A stretch of DNA of 64,000 bases from an uncultured Mobiluncus sp. (GTDB taxonomy: Bacteria > Actinomycetota > Actinomycetes > Actinomycetales > Actinomycetaceae). A model generated the notes under the pieces. The model made no database searches, was not told the DNA's origin, and worked only from the letters and a program-made list of their open reading frames with translations. The stretch is taken from assembly GCF_943914685.1 (NCBI RefSeq), contig NZ_CALUCZ010000005.1, positions 1 to 64,000 of the forward strand. Direction: 5' to 3'. Shown piece after piece: positions 51,934 to 60,648 of this stretch (within the stretch, counting starts at the first letter, position 1; each line of letters starts with the position of its first letter). A program made the translations under genes and the position numbers.

Positions 51934-53412
51934 CTAGATAACCCCAGCTCGGTGAATGACCACCGGGGTTCCCACTCGCGCCCAGTCGAACAGCTCCTTG
52001 GCTTTCGCGGGCTTCAAGTTCACGCAGCCGTGTGACCCGCCATAGTTCGTTTGTACCCAATTCCAGCGGGTATAGGTGCCATGTACGGCGTAGCCGCCGT
52101 GATAGTACATGGTCCACGGACTCCAGGTGTCATAAGCGCCGTCCCAGGCTTTGTCGTTCTTCATGTGGGCGTTCACCAGTTTGGTTTGGACATGAAAAAT
52201 TCCTGGGTAGGTCGGGGAGGGCAGCGAGCCGTGGACCGCCTCGACCGGTCCCCACACGACTTTGTCGCCTTCCCAAGCTGCCACGGTGTGGTTGGTCAGG
52301 TCGATACTGATGAACTTTTCTCCAGGTTTGGCGTTGTAGGGCGGGCGGGGAAGGGACTGATCCACAACCGTGTCGTTGAACTTGCCTTCCTGTACTGCCA
52401 TTTCAAACACGCCGCGGTAGTTTTGCCCGGCGTTCAGCGCCGCGGTGATTTCGGCGGCGATGGTGTCGTTGTTCGAGACTTTCTTTGAGTCCAGAGCCAT
52501 TTTCGTCATGGTCAAAAGGTAGCCGTCTTTCGTCATGGTGCGTTCGCCCGGACCGTTATTGACGTCAATTTTTTCGTCGGTGAACATCTTGAGCCAGTCC
52601 AGTACTTTCTTTTCGCTGACGACCGGTCCGTTCTCGGTGACCTCGACCCACTGGGCTTTGTCCGCGGGGGTGATGATGTGCCCGACTCTGCGACCAATCA
52701 GGTTCACTTTCGGGGCAATGAGCGAGTTGGCTCGCTGCGCCCAGGTTTCCAGCTGCGGATCTGGGGCGATTGGGGTAACTTCGGTCAGTTTCACCTTAAT
52801 AGATTGTTTCGCCTGGGTTTCCCAAGTTTTCTGAGCGGCAGCGATGACGACTTTCGGGTCGACGCCCTGCCCGGCGCTGCCCGGCTGCACTTCAAAGGAG
52901 CCCTTTTCGCTGTTGAATCCCAGATGCGGATCCACGACGGTGTCGGGTCGTTTAGCGGTCAAAGCCCGGGCTGCCTGAGTGGCGGCGGCTTCATCGAGAG
53001 TAAAGAGGGGGGTGACTTGGCGTTCTCTGACGGTGGAGGCCAAGATTTCGCCGAGGTTCTGGTTCGCTTTCATCACGGCAGCGGCGGTGCCGGGTACGTC
53101 GCAGTCCAAGCCCATTTGCCCCAGGCTCAGGGAGGTGCGGGGAACACCACCGCTAAAGGCAGCGTTCAGATTTTGGCAGTTGTCCGTCAAATGGCGTTTC
53201 AGTTCATCAGGGGTCATGCCCCCGACGTCGAGTTTGCCGACCATCGTGTGGGGCAGGGCCAACTTGGAATAGTGCGTGGCGTAAGCCCAGCTGCTGCCGG
53301 TCAGGGCGAGGGCGAGAACCCCCGCGCTGACGCCAACCACGATGGGCCAGCGGCGTTTTTGCTTGACGACACCACGAATTTCCAGCTGTGGATTTGTAGA
53401 ATCTTGTGTCAT
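51934..53412 (-). CDS. L,D-transpeptidase with N-terminal peptidoglycan-binding-like domain
   Basis: A 492-residue envelope enzyme. One anchor helix (VGVSAGVLALALTGSSWAYA at about 27-46), a YoaR/PG-binding-4-like region to about 330 (VGKLDVGGMTPDELKRHL, MTKDGYLLTMTKMALDSKKV), then the YkuD domain. Catalytic motif GGSHGCVNLKPAKAKELFDW near 460. SIDLTNHTVAAWEGDKVVWG matches the neighbour at 50923. ATG 53412 has AGAGGGGAAA upstream. It likely leads a two-gene operon for 3-3 cross-linking. Confidence 0.92.
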   Translation of the reverse strand: MTQDSTNPQLEIRGVVKQKRRWPIVVGVSAGVLALALTGSSWAYATHYSKLALPHTMVGKLDVGGMTPDELKRHLTDNCQNLNAAFSGGVPRTSLSLGQMGLDCDVPGTAAAVMKANQNLGEILASTVRERQVTPLFTLDEAAATQAARALTAKRPDTVVDPHLGFNSEKGSFEVQPGSAGQGVDPKVVIAAAQKTWETQAKQSIKVKLTEVTPIAPDPQLETWAQRANSLIAPKVNLIGRRVGHIITPADKAQWVEVTENGPVVSEKKVLDWLKMFTDEKIDVNNGPGERTMTKDGYLLTMTKMALDSKKVSNNDTIAAEITAALNAGQNYRGVFEMAVQEGKFNDTVVDQSLPRPPYNAKPGEKFISIDLTNHTVAAWEGDKVVWGPVEAVHGSLPSPTYPGIFHVQTKLVNAHMKNDKAWDGAYDTWSPWTMYYHGGYAVHGTYTRWNWVQTNYGGSHGCVNLKPAKAKELFDWARVGTPVVIHRAGVI

Positions 53413-53512
53413 GGTTTCCCCTCTATGCCATTGTTTATGATAACTGATAACCGCATTGAATCGAGAAGTCCCCAGACCGGCGGGTGGAGCCCCACGGTCG
53501 TGGCTGCGCCAG

Positions 53513-53542
53513 TTGGTGCGACTTTGCGGATTGTGGCATAAT
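53513..53542 (+). promoter_or_regulatory. Candidate rpmE promoter TTGGTG-18-CATAAT
   Basis: TTGGTG at 53513-53518 and CATAAT at 53537-53542. About 65 bp of leader follow, including a short GACC-CTT-GGTC hairpin. Confidence 0.5.
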
Positions 53543-53615
53543 AGACCCTTGGTCTTTCCGGTTCACCCAAAGCTTTCGCCGCGGGACCCGGGGCCCTTGA
53601 ACCCAAGGAGTAATC

Positions 53616-53927
53616 ATGAAACAGGGAATCCACCCCGAATATGTTTTAACCGAGGTCACCTGCACCTGCGGAAATCACTTTACGACTCGCTCCACCCTGG
53701 CTTCCGGTCAGATGCGCGTGGACGTGTGCTCGGCTTGCCACCCGTTCTATACCGGCAAGCAAAAGATTCTTGACACCGGCGGTCGCGTGGCTCGCTTCGA
53801 GGCTCGCTACGCCAAGTTCAACGACGCCAAGAAGAAAGCTGCCGATAAGGCTAAGAAAGACGCCGAAAAGGCCGCTAAGCAGGCCGCTAAGGCTGAGGAA
53901 GCTAAGGCCCCCGCCGCCGCGGAATAG
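53616..53927 (+). CDS. rpmE: Ribosomal protein L31, zinc (C+) form with Ala/Lys tail
   Basis: A 103-residue protein of the large ribosomal subunit. Cys16, Cys18, Cys38 and Cys41 (TCTCGN and VCSACHP) form the zinc site of the C+ type. HPFYTGKQKILDTGGRVARF follows. The last 35 residues are an Ala/Lys/Glu-rich tail, longer than in E. coli L31. ATG 53616 has AAGGAG upstream. A strong terminator follows the stop. Confidence 0.95.
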   Translation: MKQGIHPEYVLTEVTCTCGNHFTTRSTLASGQMRVDVCSACHPFYTGKQKILDTGGRVARFEARYAKFNDAKKKAADKAKKDAEKAAKQAAKAEEAKAPAAAE

Positions 53928-53936
53928 CGAAACTTT

Positions 53937-53977
53937 GGCACCGGTCGGTACATATTACCGACCGGTGCCTTTTATTT
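53937..53977 (+). terminator. Intrinsic terminator after rpmE
   Basis: GGCACCGGTCGGTA (53937-53950) is perfectly inverted at 53956-53969 with a 5-nt loop, followed by TTTTATTT. A textbook rho-independent terminator. Confidence 0.92.
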
Positions 53978-54030
53978 GCCGGGTTTGCCGGTGAACAACT
54001 CTTTGCCGCAAGCGATACGAAAGGTCAGAA

Positions 54031-55134
54031 ATGAGTGACTTCCCTGAAGAATTTGCCGGTGTGGAAGCCCTGCTGGAAGAGTTCCACCAGGTCGAGGCAC
54101 AGATGAGCGACCCGGACTTGCACTCCAACCAGGCTCATGCCCGCAAGGTTGGCCGCCGCTATGCGGAGCTGAGCCGCATCAACACCGTGGCGCAAAACTG
54201 GTTGCAGGCGCGTGACGACTTGGACGCCGGGCGCGAAATGGCTGGTGAGGACCCGGACTTTGCGGCGGAAATCCCCGGGCTTGAGGCCGCTTTTGAGCAA
54301 GCCAACGCCGATTTGATTGAGGCCCTGACCCCGCGCGACCCCGACGATGCCCGCGATGTCATTATGGAAATCAAAGCCGGCGAGGGTGGTGAAGAATCCG
54401 CCCTGTTTGCTGGCGATTTGATGCGGATGTACCAGCATTACGCCGAAAAGATGGGGTGGACGATGCAGGTGCTGGGCCTGACCGAATCTGACCTCGGAGG
54501 GGTGAAGGACGCCTCGATAGCGTTCAAAGCGAAAGGCAACCCCACCCCGGAGGAGGGCGTATGGGCGCACCTGAAGTACGAGGGCGGGGTGCACCGGGTC
54601 CAGCGGGTTCCGGTCACCGAGTCCCAAGGGCGTATCCACACTTCGGCGGCAGGCGTGCTGGTCATGCCGGAGGCCGAGGAAACTGGGGATATCGAGATTG
54701 ACCCTAATGACCTGCGCATTGACGTCTACCGCTCCTCGGGGCCGGGGGGTCAGTCCGTAAACACCACCGACTCAGCGGTGCGCATCACCCACCTGCCCAC
54801 GGGGATCGTGGTGTCGATGCAAAACGAAAAGTCCCAGCTGCAAAACAAAGAGGCCGGTATGCGGGTGTTGCGTTCTCGCCTGATGCAGCTGGAGGCGGAA
54901 AAGCGCGAGGCGGAGGCTGCCGAGGCGCGCGCCTCCCAGGTCCGCACCGTGGACCGCTCCGAGCGAATCCGCACCTACAACTTCCCGGAAAACCGCATCG
55001 CCGACCACCGCACCGGCTATAAGGCCTACAACTTGGACCAGGTGCTCAACGGCGACCTGGCCCCGGTCATTCAATCCGCTATTGACGCCGACGAAGCCGC
55101 CCGCCTGGCGGCGGTAGGCAAATCTGCCCACTAG
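54031..55134 (+). CDS. prfA: Peptide chain release factor 1
   Basis: A 367-residue factor that ends translation at UAA and UAG. The stop-codon-reading tripeptide PVT is at 194-196 and the peptidyl-release GGQ at 239-241 in GPGGQSVNTTDSAVR. MEIKAGEGGEESALFAGDL near 112 is also typical. ATG 54031 is the start. It is followed by prmC, which methylates the GGQ Gln. Confidence 0.97.
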   Translation: MSDFPEEFAGVEALLEEFHQVEAQMSDPDLHSNQAHARKVGRRYAELSRINTVAQNWLQARDDLDAGREMAGEDPDFAAEIPGLEAAFEQANADLIEALTPRDPDDARDVIMEIKAGEGGEESALFAGDLMRMYQHYAEKMGWTMQVLGLTESDLGGVKDASIAFKAKGNPTPEEGVWAHLKYEGGVHRVQRVPVTESQGRIHTSAAGVLVMPEAEETGDIEIDPNDLRIDVYRSSGPGGQSVNTTDSAVRITHLPTGIVVSMQNEKSQLQNKEAGMRVLRSRLMQLEAEKREAEAAEARASQVRTVDRSERIRTYNFPENRIADHRTGYKAYNLDQVLNGDLAPVIQSAIDADEAARLAAVGKSAH

Positions 55135-55172
55135 CCCGCATGCGTGTCGCCTCAGACGGCGGAAGGAATTCG

Positions 55173-56045
55173 ATGCAGATACCCCAGCAGGCGGCAGCGC
55201 GGTCGGCACTCAACGACGCGGCGTTCGTGTTGAGCGAGGCCGGAATCAACAACGCTCACGGTGAGGCGCGCCTGCTGCTGGAGCACGTGTTGGGTCACCG
55301 GCCCGGCTACGGCGAGCGCTTGGACGGGCAGACCTGGCAGCGGTTCTTTGAACTGGTCGGACAGCGCGCCACCCGCGTCCCGTTGCAGCACGTCATGGGG
55401 GTCATGTACTTTCGTCATCGGACCCTGCACGCCCGCCCGGGAGTGTTTGTGGTGCGTCCCGAGACGGAGTGGGTCGCACAAGGGGCCATCGACGCGGCCG
55501 CGGATTGGGTTCGGCAAGGGGTGGCTCCGCGGGTGCTGGATCTCGGCTGCGGTTCCGGGGCATTGGGGTTGTCTATCGCCTCCGAAGTTCCCGAGTCTGT
55601 TCTGACCTGCGTGGACGTGTCAGAAGCGGCGGTGGACCTGACGGCGGAAAACGCCCGATTTACCGGGGTAGCGGCGCGGGTCCTGCTCGCTGACGCAACC
55701 GACCCGCAAACGCTGCGCAACGCCCTTGTGCGCGCCGAAATCCCGCCGAAGTTCCACGTCATCGCCACCAACCCGCCTTATGTGGTCGACCCGGTGACCC
55801 AGCCTGAAGCGGCTCAGGACCCGCAGTTGGCGCTCTATGGCGGGGGCAGCGATGGACTACAGCGGCCGCGGGCATTTTTAGCTGCCGCCGCCGCGGTCGC
55901 GGCCCCGGGAGCCACCATCGTGATGGAACACGCCGAGTCGCAAGGCGAGGCTCTTGTGCAGGCGGCCCAAGCGCTGGGGCTGAGAGACGCGCAAACCCGA
56001 TGCGATTTGGCCGGTCGCCCCCGATTCTTACAAGCTGTAGCCTGA
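55173..56045 (+). CDS. prmC: Release-factor glutamine methyltransferase
   Basis: A 290-residue SAM-dependent enzyme that methylates the Gln of the release-factor GGQ motif. LDLGCGSGALGLSIA at 122-136 binds SAM, NPPYVVDP at 200-207 is the catalytic motif, and RPETEWV at 95-101 is the conserved N-terminal part of the domain. ATG 55173 with GGAAGGAA upstream is favoured over ATG 55140. The start is 38 bp after prfA. Confidence 0.95.
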   Translation: MQIPQQAAARSALNDAAFVLSEAGINNAHGEARLLLEHVLGHRPGYGERLDGQTWQRFFELVGQRATRVPLQHVMGVMYFRHRTLHARPGVFVVRPETEWVAQGAIDAAADWVRQGVAPRVLDLGCGSGALGLSIASEVPESVLTCVDVSEAAVDLTAENARFTGVAARVLLADATDPQTLRNALVRAEIPPKFHVIATNPPYVVDPVTQPEAAQDPQLALYGGGSDGLQRPRAFLAAAAAVAAPGATIVMEHAESQGEALVQAAQALGLRDAQTRCDLAGRPRFLQAVA

Positions 56046-56069
56046 CGACTCAGGGCTTGTCAGGGTTAA

Positions 56070-56087
56070 ATCAGGGGTATCCCTGAT
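56070..56087. terminator. Hairpin ATCAGGG-GTAT-CCCTGAT after prmC
   Basis: A perfect 7-bp stem with a 4-nt loop lies 25 bp after the prmC stop. No T-run follows, so it could be a terminator helped by other factors, or an operator. Confidence 0.5.
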
Positions 56088-56277
56088 GGCGGCCGGGCGG
56101 GGCAGCGAGATAATGTGGGACTGTCTCCTCCTGGGGAGTGAGAGCGGCGTATCCGGGGACCGGCAAAGTCTCCGACTTCGGACCGATTTTCCTGGATTTA
56201 CCGCTTTCAACAGAGCAACAGCGCCCTGGTGAGTTTATAGTTTTTCAAAAGAGATTTTGGATAATAAGGAGTTATTT

Positions 56278-58326
56278 GTGAGCGACGAACCCGTGTTCAC
56301 TCCCGTCGACGACCCGACCGTCACCCCCGCCGCCACCGTGGCGGGAGAGGGCTCGAAAAAGTCCGCGAAATCCCTGCTCAAGGGCAAGAAAAAGCTGAAA
56401 CTAGGCAAGGGAAAAACGAGCAAGAAAAAGAAAATCATCATCGGGGTCAGCGCGGTGGCGGTCTTGGCTGTGGCCGGGCTGGTCATTCCGGCAGTGATGG
56501 GTCTGGGAGCTCCCAAGTACGACCCGACCGCCGTTTACCGCGGGGACGTCGCCACCGTTACGAAAGACGACGTTATCAAGAGCCTCAGCATGACCGGCAC
56601 GCTGAAAAGCGCCAAAAGTATGACCTTGTTCTCCTCGCTGAACTCGAAAGTGCAGACGCTAAACGTAAAAGCGGGAGATCGCGTGAGCCAAGGTCAGCTG
56701 TTGGCGCAGCTGGACAGCTCTGAGGCCATGTCCCAGCTGTCCAGTCAGCAGTCCCAGCTGAACGAAAGTCGCATCACCCAGCAAAACAGCATTGACGAGG
56801 CTGCCCAAAACTACCAAAACGCGAAAAGTGCCTTGGACCAAGGCTTGAACCAGGATATTCGCGGGGCGCAAACCGCCCTGCGCGAGGCGCAAAACGAATA
56901 TGTGAAAGCGTCGCGGGCTTATGACCAAATGAAGCAAGAAAAAGATAACCGCACCCTGCAAGCCTTGCTGGACCAGGAAAATGCTTTGCGTTCCGCCAAT
57001 CAAGAGGCCGAAAACGCCAGAATGGAAGCGAACCGGGCCGGGGCAGCGGTTACCGAAGCGAAAACGCAGCGCGATATTGCGGTTATCGAAAGGGACGCGG
57101 CTAAGGACGATTTAGCACTGGCGCGGAAAGAACTAGAGCAAATTAAGAATAACCCCGACCTGAAAGATGAAGCCACTAGGCTCGCGGAACTAATTGAGAC
57201 AACTAAACAGCGTATTGCCGACTTGAGCCAACAAGTTGACGACACTGAAAAGAACGTCAATTCGGCGTGGTCCCAACAGGCTCAAGCCAAGCAAGCCGCC
57301 AACCACGCCAGCGAAAACTTGGGAATGGCCCGGCGCCAATTCCGTGCCGCGCTGCGCCAGATTGACACCCAGATTGCCGAAGCGGGCGAGGCGGTCGCCA
57401 AGGCCCAAACCGGCATCTCTGACGCCAAAGTCGCCTTGGAATCCGCCAAAATCCACGCGGCTCAGGAAGTGAACTCAAATCTGCGGGCATTGCGGGCGGC
57501 CCAAGCCTCGGCGGGATCTGGTATGGCGGAAGGTCAGAGCGCCATTCAAAAGCTGCGGGCTGACATCAACTCGGCGCACGTGACGTCCCCGATTGCGGGC
57601 ATCGTGACCTCGGTAACTGCCAAGGTTGGCGCCACTCCAGAGGGCCCGCTGATGATGGTGGAAGATGACCAAAATATGGTCATAGAAACCCAGATTAAAG
57701 AATCCGGGGTCTCCAAGCTCAGCGTGGGCAACCAGGTCACTTTCACCACTCCGGCCACCGGCGACAAAGAGTTCACGGGTACGGTTTCCTTTATCTCTCC
57801 GGCAGCTCTCGACCAGTCCTCCGCGCCGTCCGGTCCGGGGGCTGACCAGGGAGTCGGCGGAGGTGGCAATGCCTCGGTCATGTTCCCGGTGCAAATCACG
57901 GTGACCGGTGATTTGCAGGGCTTGCGCCTGGGCTCTACCGCCAAAGTCAAGGCGATTATCGCCGGGCAAAAGAACGCGCTGACCGTGCCGAAAGGGGCTT
58001 TGGTCGATGCGATGATCCCGCTTGACGGCAAGGATTCATCTTCCACCGAGGCTCCCGTTTCGGGAGGAATGATGGCACCGGGGGCGTCCGCTGATGATGG
58101 TCCGAAGTCCGTGCTGGTGATAGACAACCCCGACTCGGAAAAGCCGAAGATTCGCGAAGTCCCGGTGGAAGTCCTGGTAGAGGGCAACGGCATGGCCGCA
58201 ATCAAGGGTAAAGGCATCAAAGAGGGCACGACCGTGCTGGACAACGCTCTGAACTACCTCGACTTGGTTGGTGAAACTGGCCACTACGTAGACACTCCGC
58301 AGATGATGGAGGGGACTGTTGAGTGA
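56278..58326 (+). CDS. MacA/HlyD-like efflux adaptor protein
   Basis: A 682-residue adaptor of an ABC efflux system. Residues 1-55 are a Lys-rich cytosolic tail, followed by an anchor helix (IIIGVSAVAVLAVAGLVIPA). The split lipoyl domain is seen as LKSAKSMTLFSSLNSKVQTL plus AGDRVSQGQLLAQLDSSE, and later HVTSPIAGIVTSVTAKVG. Between them lies a coiled coil of about 250 residues, longer than in E. coli MacA. GTG 56278 has AAGGAG 6-7 nt upstream. It overlaps the ATPase gene by 8 bp, forming a MacA-MacB-like operon. Substrate not predictable. Confidence 0.9.
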   Translation: MSDEPVFTPVDDPTVTPAATVAGEGSKKSAKSLLKGKKKLKLGKGKTSKKKKIIIGVSAVAVLAVAGLVIPAVMGLGAPKYDPTAVYRGDVATVTKDDVIKSLSMTGTLKSAKSMTLFSSLNSKVQTLNVKAGDRVSQGQLLAQLDSSEAMSQLSSQQSQLNESRITQQNSIDEAAQNYQNAKSALDQGLNQDIRGAQTALREAQNEYVKASRAYDQMKQEKDNRTLQALLDQENALRSANQEAENARMEANRAGAAVTEAKTQRDIAVIERDAAKDDLALARKELEQIKNNPDLKDEATRLAELIETTKQRIADLSQQVDDTEKNVNSAWSQQAQAKQAANHASENLGMARRQFRAALRQIDTQIAEAGEAVAKAQTGISDAKVALESAKIHAAQEVNSNLRALRAAQASAGSGMAEGQSAIQKLRADINSAHVTSPIAGIVTSVTAKVGATPEGPLMMVEDDQNMVIETQIKESGVSKLSVGNQVTFTTPATGDKEFTGTVSFISPAALDQSSAPSGPGADQGVGGGGNASVMFPVQITVTGDLQGLRLGSTAKVKAIIAGQKNALTVPKGALVDAMIPLDGKDSSSTEAPVSGGMMAPGASADDGPKSVLVIDNPDSEKPKIREVPVEVLVEGNGMAAIKGKGIKEGTTVLDNALNYLDLVGETGHYVDTPQMMEGTVE

Positions 58327-59134
58327 CATCATGAGCCTGCCGGGGGTTTTCGCTGGGGGTCAGGCGGATTCACAAGCGTCCCCTCCCGCGCTTGCCCAGC
58401 AGGGTGGCGGTCAGTCGGGGGTGGCGACGGGGCAGCCGGTCATCCAGCTGAGCGACATCTATAAAGGATTCTTCCTCGGCACCGACCACGAGCTGACCGT
58501 GCTGAAAGGCGTGAACCTGGCGATTTACCCAGGAGAGTTCGTCTCCATCGTGGGGTCCTCCGGTTCGGGCAAATCCACCCTAATGAACATCATCGGACTG
58601 CTGGACCGGCCGACTTCGGGCAGCTACCTGTTGGGAGACGTGGATATTTCTGAAGCTGACGACAACGATGCGGCGCTAATCCGCTCGCTGTCCATCGGGT
58701 TCGTGTTCCAAAACTTCAACCTGGTGGGACGTACTGACGCGTTGAAGAACGTGGAACTGCCCATGATGTATGCCGGCATCGGGCGTGCCCAACGCCGCGA
58801 ACGGGCGCTGAAACTGTTGGAACTGGTCGAAATGAGCGACCGAATGCACCACCAGCCCAGCGAGTTGTCCGGCGGGCAAAAGCAGCGGGTGGCGATTGCG
58901 CGGGCGATGGCCAATGACCCGGACATTATTTTGGCCGACGAGCCGACCGGAGCCCTGGACACCGCCACCGGGCACATGGTTATGGACCTGTTCCACCGGC
59001 TGCACCGCGAGCAGGGCAAAACCATCGTTTTGATTACCCACAACCCAGAGCTTGCCCAGCAAACCCAGCGCATCTTCACCATGGTTGACGGCGTGTTGGG
59101 CGAGGGCGTACCGACCTCAGGAGGTGCCCAATGA
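58319..59134 (+). CDS. MacB-like ABC transporter ATPase
   Basis: A 271-residue ATPase of the LolD/MacB class. Residues 1-40 are a Gln/Gly-rich extension, then Walker A GSSGSGKSTLMNIIG near 79, signature LSGGQKQRVAIARAM near 182 and Walker B IILADEPTGALDT near 202. TTG 58319 follows GGAGGGG at 58308-58314. It overlaps the permease gene by ATGA. Confidence 0.93.
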   Translation: MSDIMSLPGVFAGGQADSQASPPALAQQGGGQSGVATGQPVIQLSDIYKGFFLGTDHELTVLKGVNLAIYPGEFVSIVGSSGSGKSTLMNIIGLLDRPTSGSYLLGDVDISEADDNDAALIRSLSIGFVFQNFNLVGRTDALKNVELPMMYAGIGRAQRRERALKLLELVEMSDRMHHQPSELSGGQKQRVAIARAMANDPDIILADEPTGALDTATGHMVMDLFHRLHREQGKTIVLITHNPELAQQTQRIFTMVDGVLGEGVPTSGGAQ

Positions 59135-60501
59135 CTTTCGGAGAAAACGTGCGCCTGGCCTTGGCGGGATTGTGGGCCAATAAGCTGCGGGCCATTCTGA
59201 CCCTGCTGGGCATCATCATCGGTATCGCCTCCGTGGTGACGATTCTCACCATCTCTCGCGGAGTGACCAGCGCGGTTACCGACTCGCTCGGTTCCCTGGG
59301 AGGTCAGGATATGTATCTCTCGGTGGATACCAAGGAAAACATCGCCAAAAACAAGGCTAATGAGGTTCAGCCTGGCACGGAAGATGACGGCAGTATGACC
59401 GAGGAACCTAACGAAGATGACGAGGATATGTCCGGGGATAGCGATGCCGGCTCGGCTTTTGCGGACAGTGAGGGGGACGACCAGTACCTGACCCCGGAAA
59501 TCCTGGACCAGATTCGCGAAGAATTTTCTGACCAGATTAAAGGCATCAGCGTGCAAGGAATGGGAGGCTATGGCACCGCTACGGGCACGGGCGGAGACGA
59601 GGACGCGGACGTGCAAACCACCAACCAGGATTTCCTGATTGGGTCGAACATGGAAATGGTCGCCGGCCGCGGTTTTGATGCCAGTGAAATCGAAAGCGCC
59701 GACACGGTGGCAGTCATTTCTGATACCTTGGCGAAAAAATTGTTCGGGGGAGCGGCGCAAAACGCCGTGGGCCAGAGTTTCGAGTTTAACAGCGACGAAT
59801 CCCAAATGACGTTTCAAGTCATCGGGGTCGCCCGGCAGGTACAAATGAAAGGGGCTGCTAACGCGCTCTTAGGCGGAGGCGGAGGGGCGAGTGGGACGAC
59901 CTTTTACATTCCCTACACTCTGGAGGAGGAAGTCACCGGTACCAAGGATCCCGGTTTTAACTGGGCAACCGTGCGCCCGATTCCCGGCACAGATGCGAAA
60001 GCCTTGAAACACAATCTGCAGGAGTTCTTAGATAAAGCCTGGGCTGACTCAGATTACGGCGTCTCGATTGATTCCATGGACTCGATGATGGACGAAATTA
60101 AAAAAGTCTTTTCCACTATCGCTATGGGGCTGTCAGTCATTGCGGGGCTGAGCTTGCTGGTCGGAGGCATCGGGGTGATGAACATCATGCTGGTGTCGGT
60201 CACCGAACGTACCCGAGAGATAGGTATTCGCAAGGCTCTGGGGGCGACCCAGTGGAATATCCGGCTGCAGTTCCTGGTCGAGGCCATGATGGTGTGTCTG
60301 CTGGGAGGGCTTCTCGGCGTGGCCCTAGGGGGGCTAGCTGGATATCTGGGGTCCAACGCGATGGGCAATCCCGCTCTCCCGCCCTTGGGAGGGGTGTTGT
60401 TCTCGCTGGCTTTCTCACTGGGTATCGGGATTTTCTTCGGCTACTATCCGGCGTCCAAAGCCGCCAAACTCGACCCCATAGAGGCTCTGCGCTACGAATA
60501 A
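59131..60501 (+). CDS. MacB/FtsX-type ABC permease with acidic insert
   Basis: A 456-residue permease. The first helix LRAILTLLGIIIGIASVVTI (about 18-37) precedes a large extracytoplasmic domain, and three helices end the protein (VIAGLSLLVGGIGVMNIMLV and following). RTREIGIRKALGATQWNI near 355 is the FtsX/MacB signature. Residues about 78-115 form an Asp/Glu-rich low-complexity insert (TEEPNEDDEDMSGDSDAGSA) not usual in the family. Third gene of the efflux operon. Confidence 0.92.
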   Translation: MTFGENVRLALAGLWANKLRAILTLLGIIIGIASVVTILTISRGVTSAVTDSLGSLGGQDMYLSVDTKENIAKNKANEVQPGTEDDGSMTEEPNEDDEDMSGDSDAGSAFADSEGDDQYLTPEILDQIREEFSDQIKGISVQGMGGYGTATGTGGDEDADVQTTNQDFLIGSNMEMVAGRGFDASEIESADTVAVISDTLAKKLFGGAAQNAVGQSFEFNSDESQMTFQVIGVARQVQMKGAANALLGGGGGASGTTFYIPYTLEEEVTGTKDPGFNWATVRPIPGTDAKALKHNLQEFLDKAWADSDYGVSIDSMDSMMDEIKKVFSTIAMGLSVIAGLSLLVGGIGVMNIMLVSVTERTREIGIRKALGATQWNIRLQFLVEAMMVCLLGGLLGVALGGLAGYLGSNAMGNPALPPLGGVLFSLAFSLGIGIFFGYYPASKAAKLDPIEALRYE

Positions 60502-60535
60502 CCCGGGGTTCCCCATCTAAAAACTATTTTTACGG

Positions 60536-60563
60536 CTCGGTGTGCCATATATGGCACACCGAG
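60536..60563. repeat. 28-bp perfect palindrome between efflux operon and kinase gene
   Basis: CTCGGTGTGCCATA (60536-60549) is followed at once by its exact inverse, 60550-60563. No loop and no T-run, so an operator or a stem-only terminator is possible. It lies 34 bp after the permease stop and 86 bp before the kinase start. Confidence 0.75.
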
Positions 60564-60648
60564 GCAAATTAATAGGATTAACGCCCGAAAAATATCCTTG
60601 GCTCGCAAACGCACCCGTGCACCAGCAAAATTCCGGCATGATAGTGGC

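Noticed and set aside
58624..59844. 406-residue open frame on the minus strand
   Set aside because: Antisense to the MacB-like ATPase and permease, whose Walker and FtsX motifs are intact.
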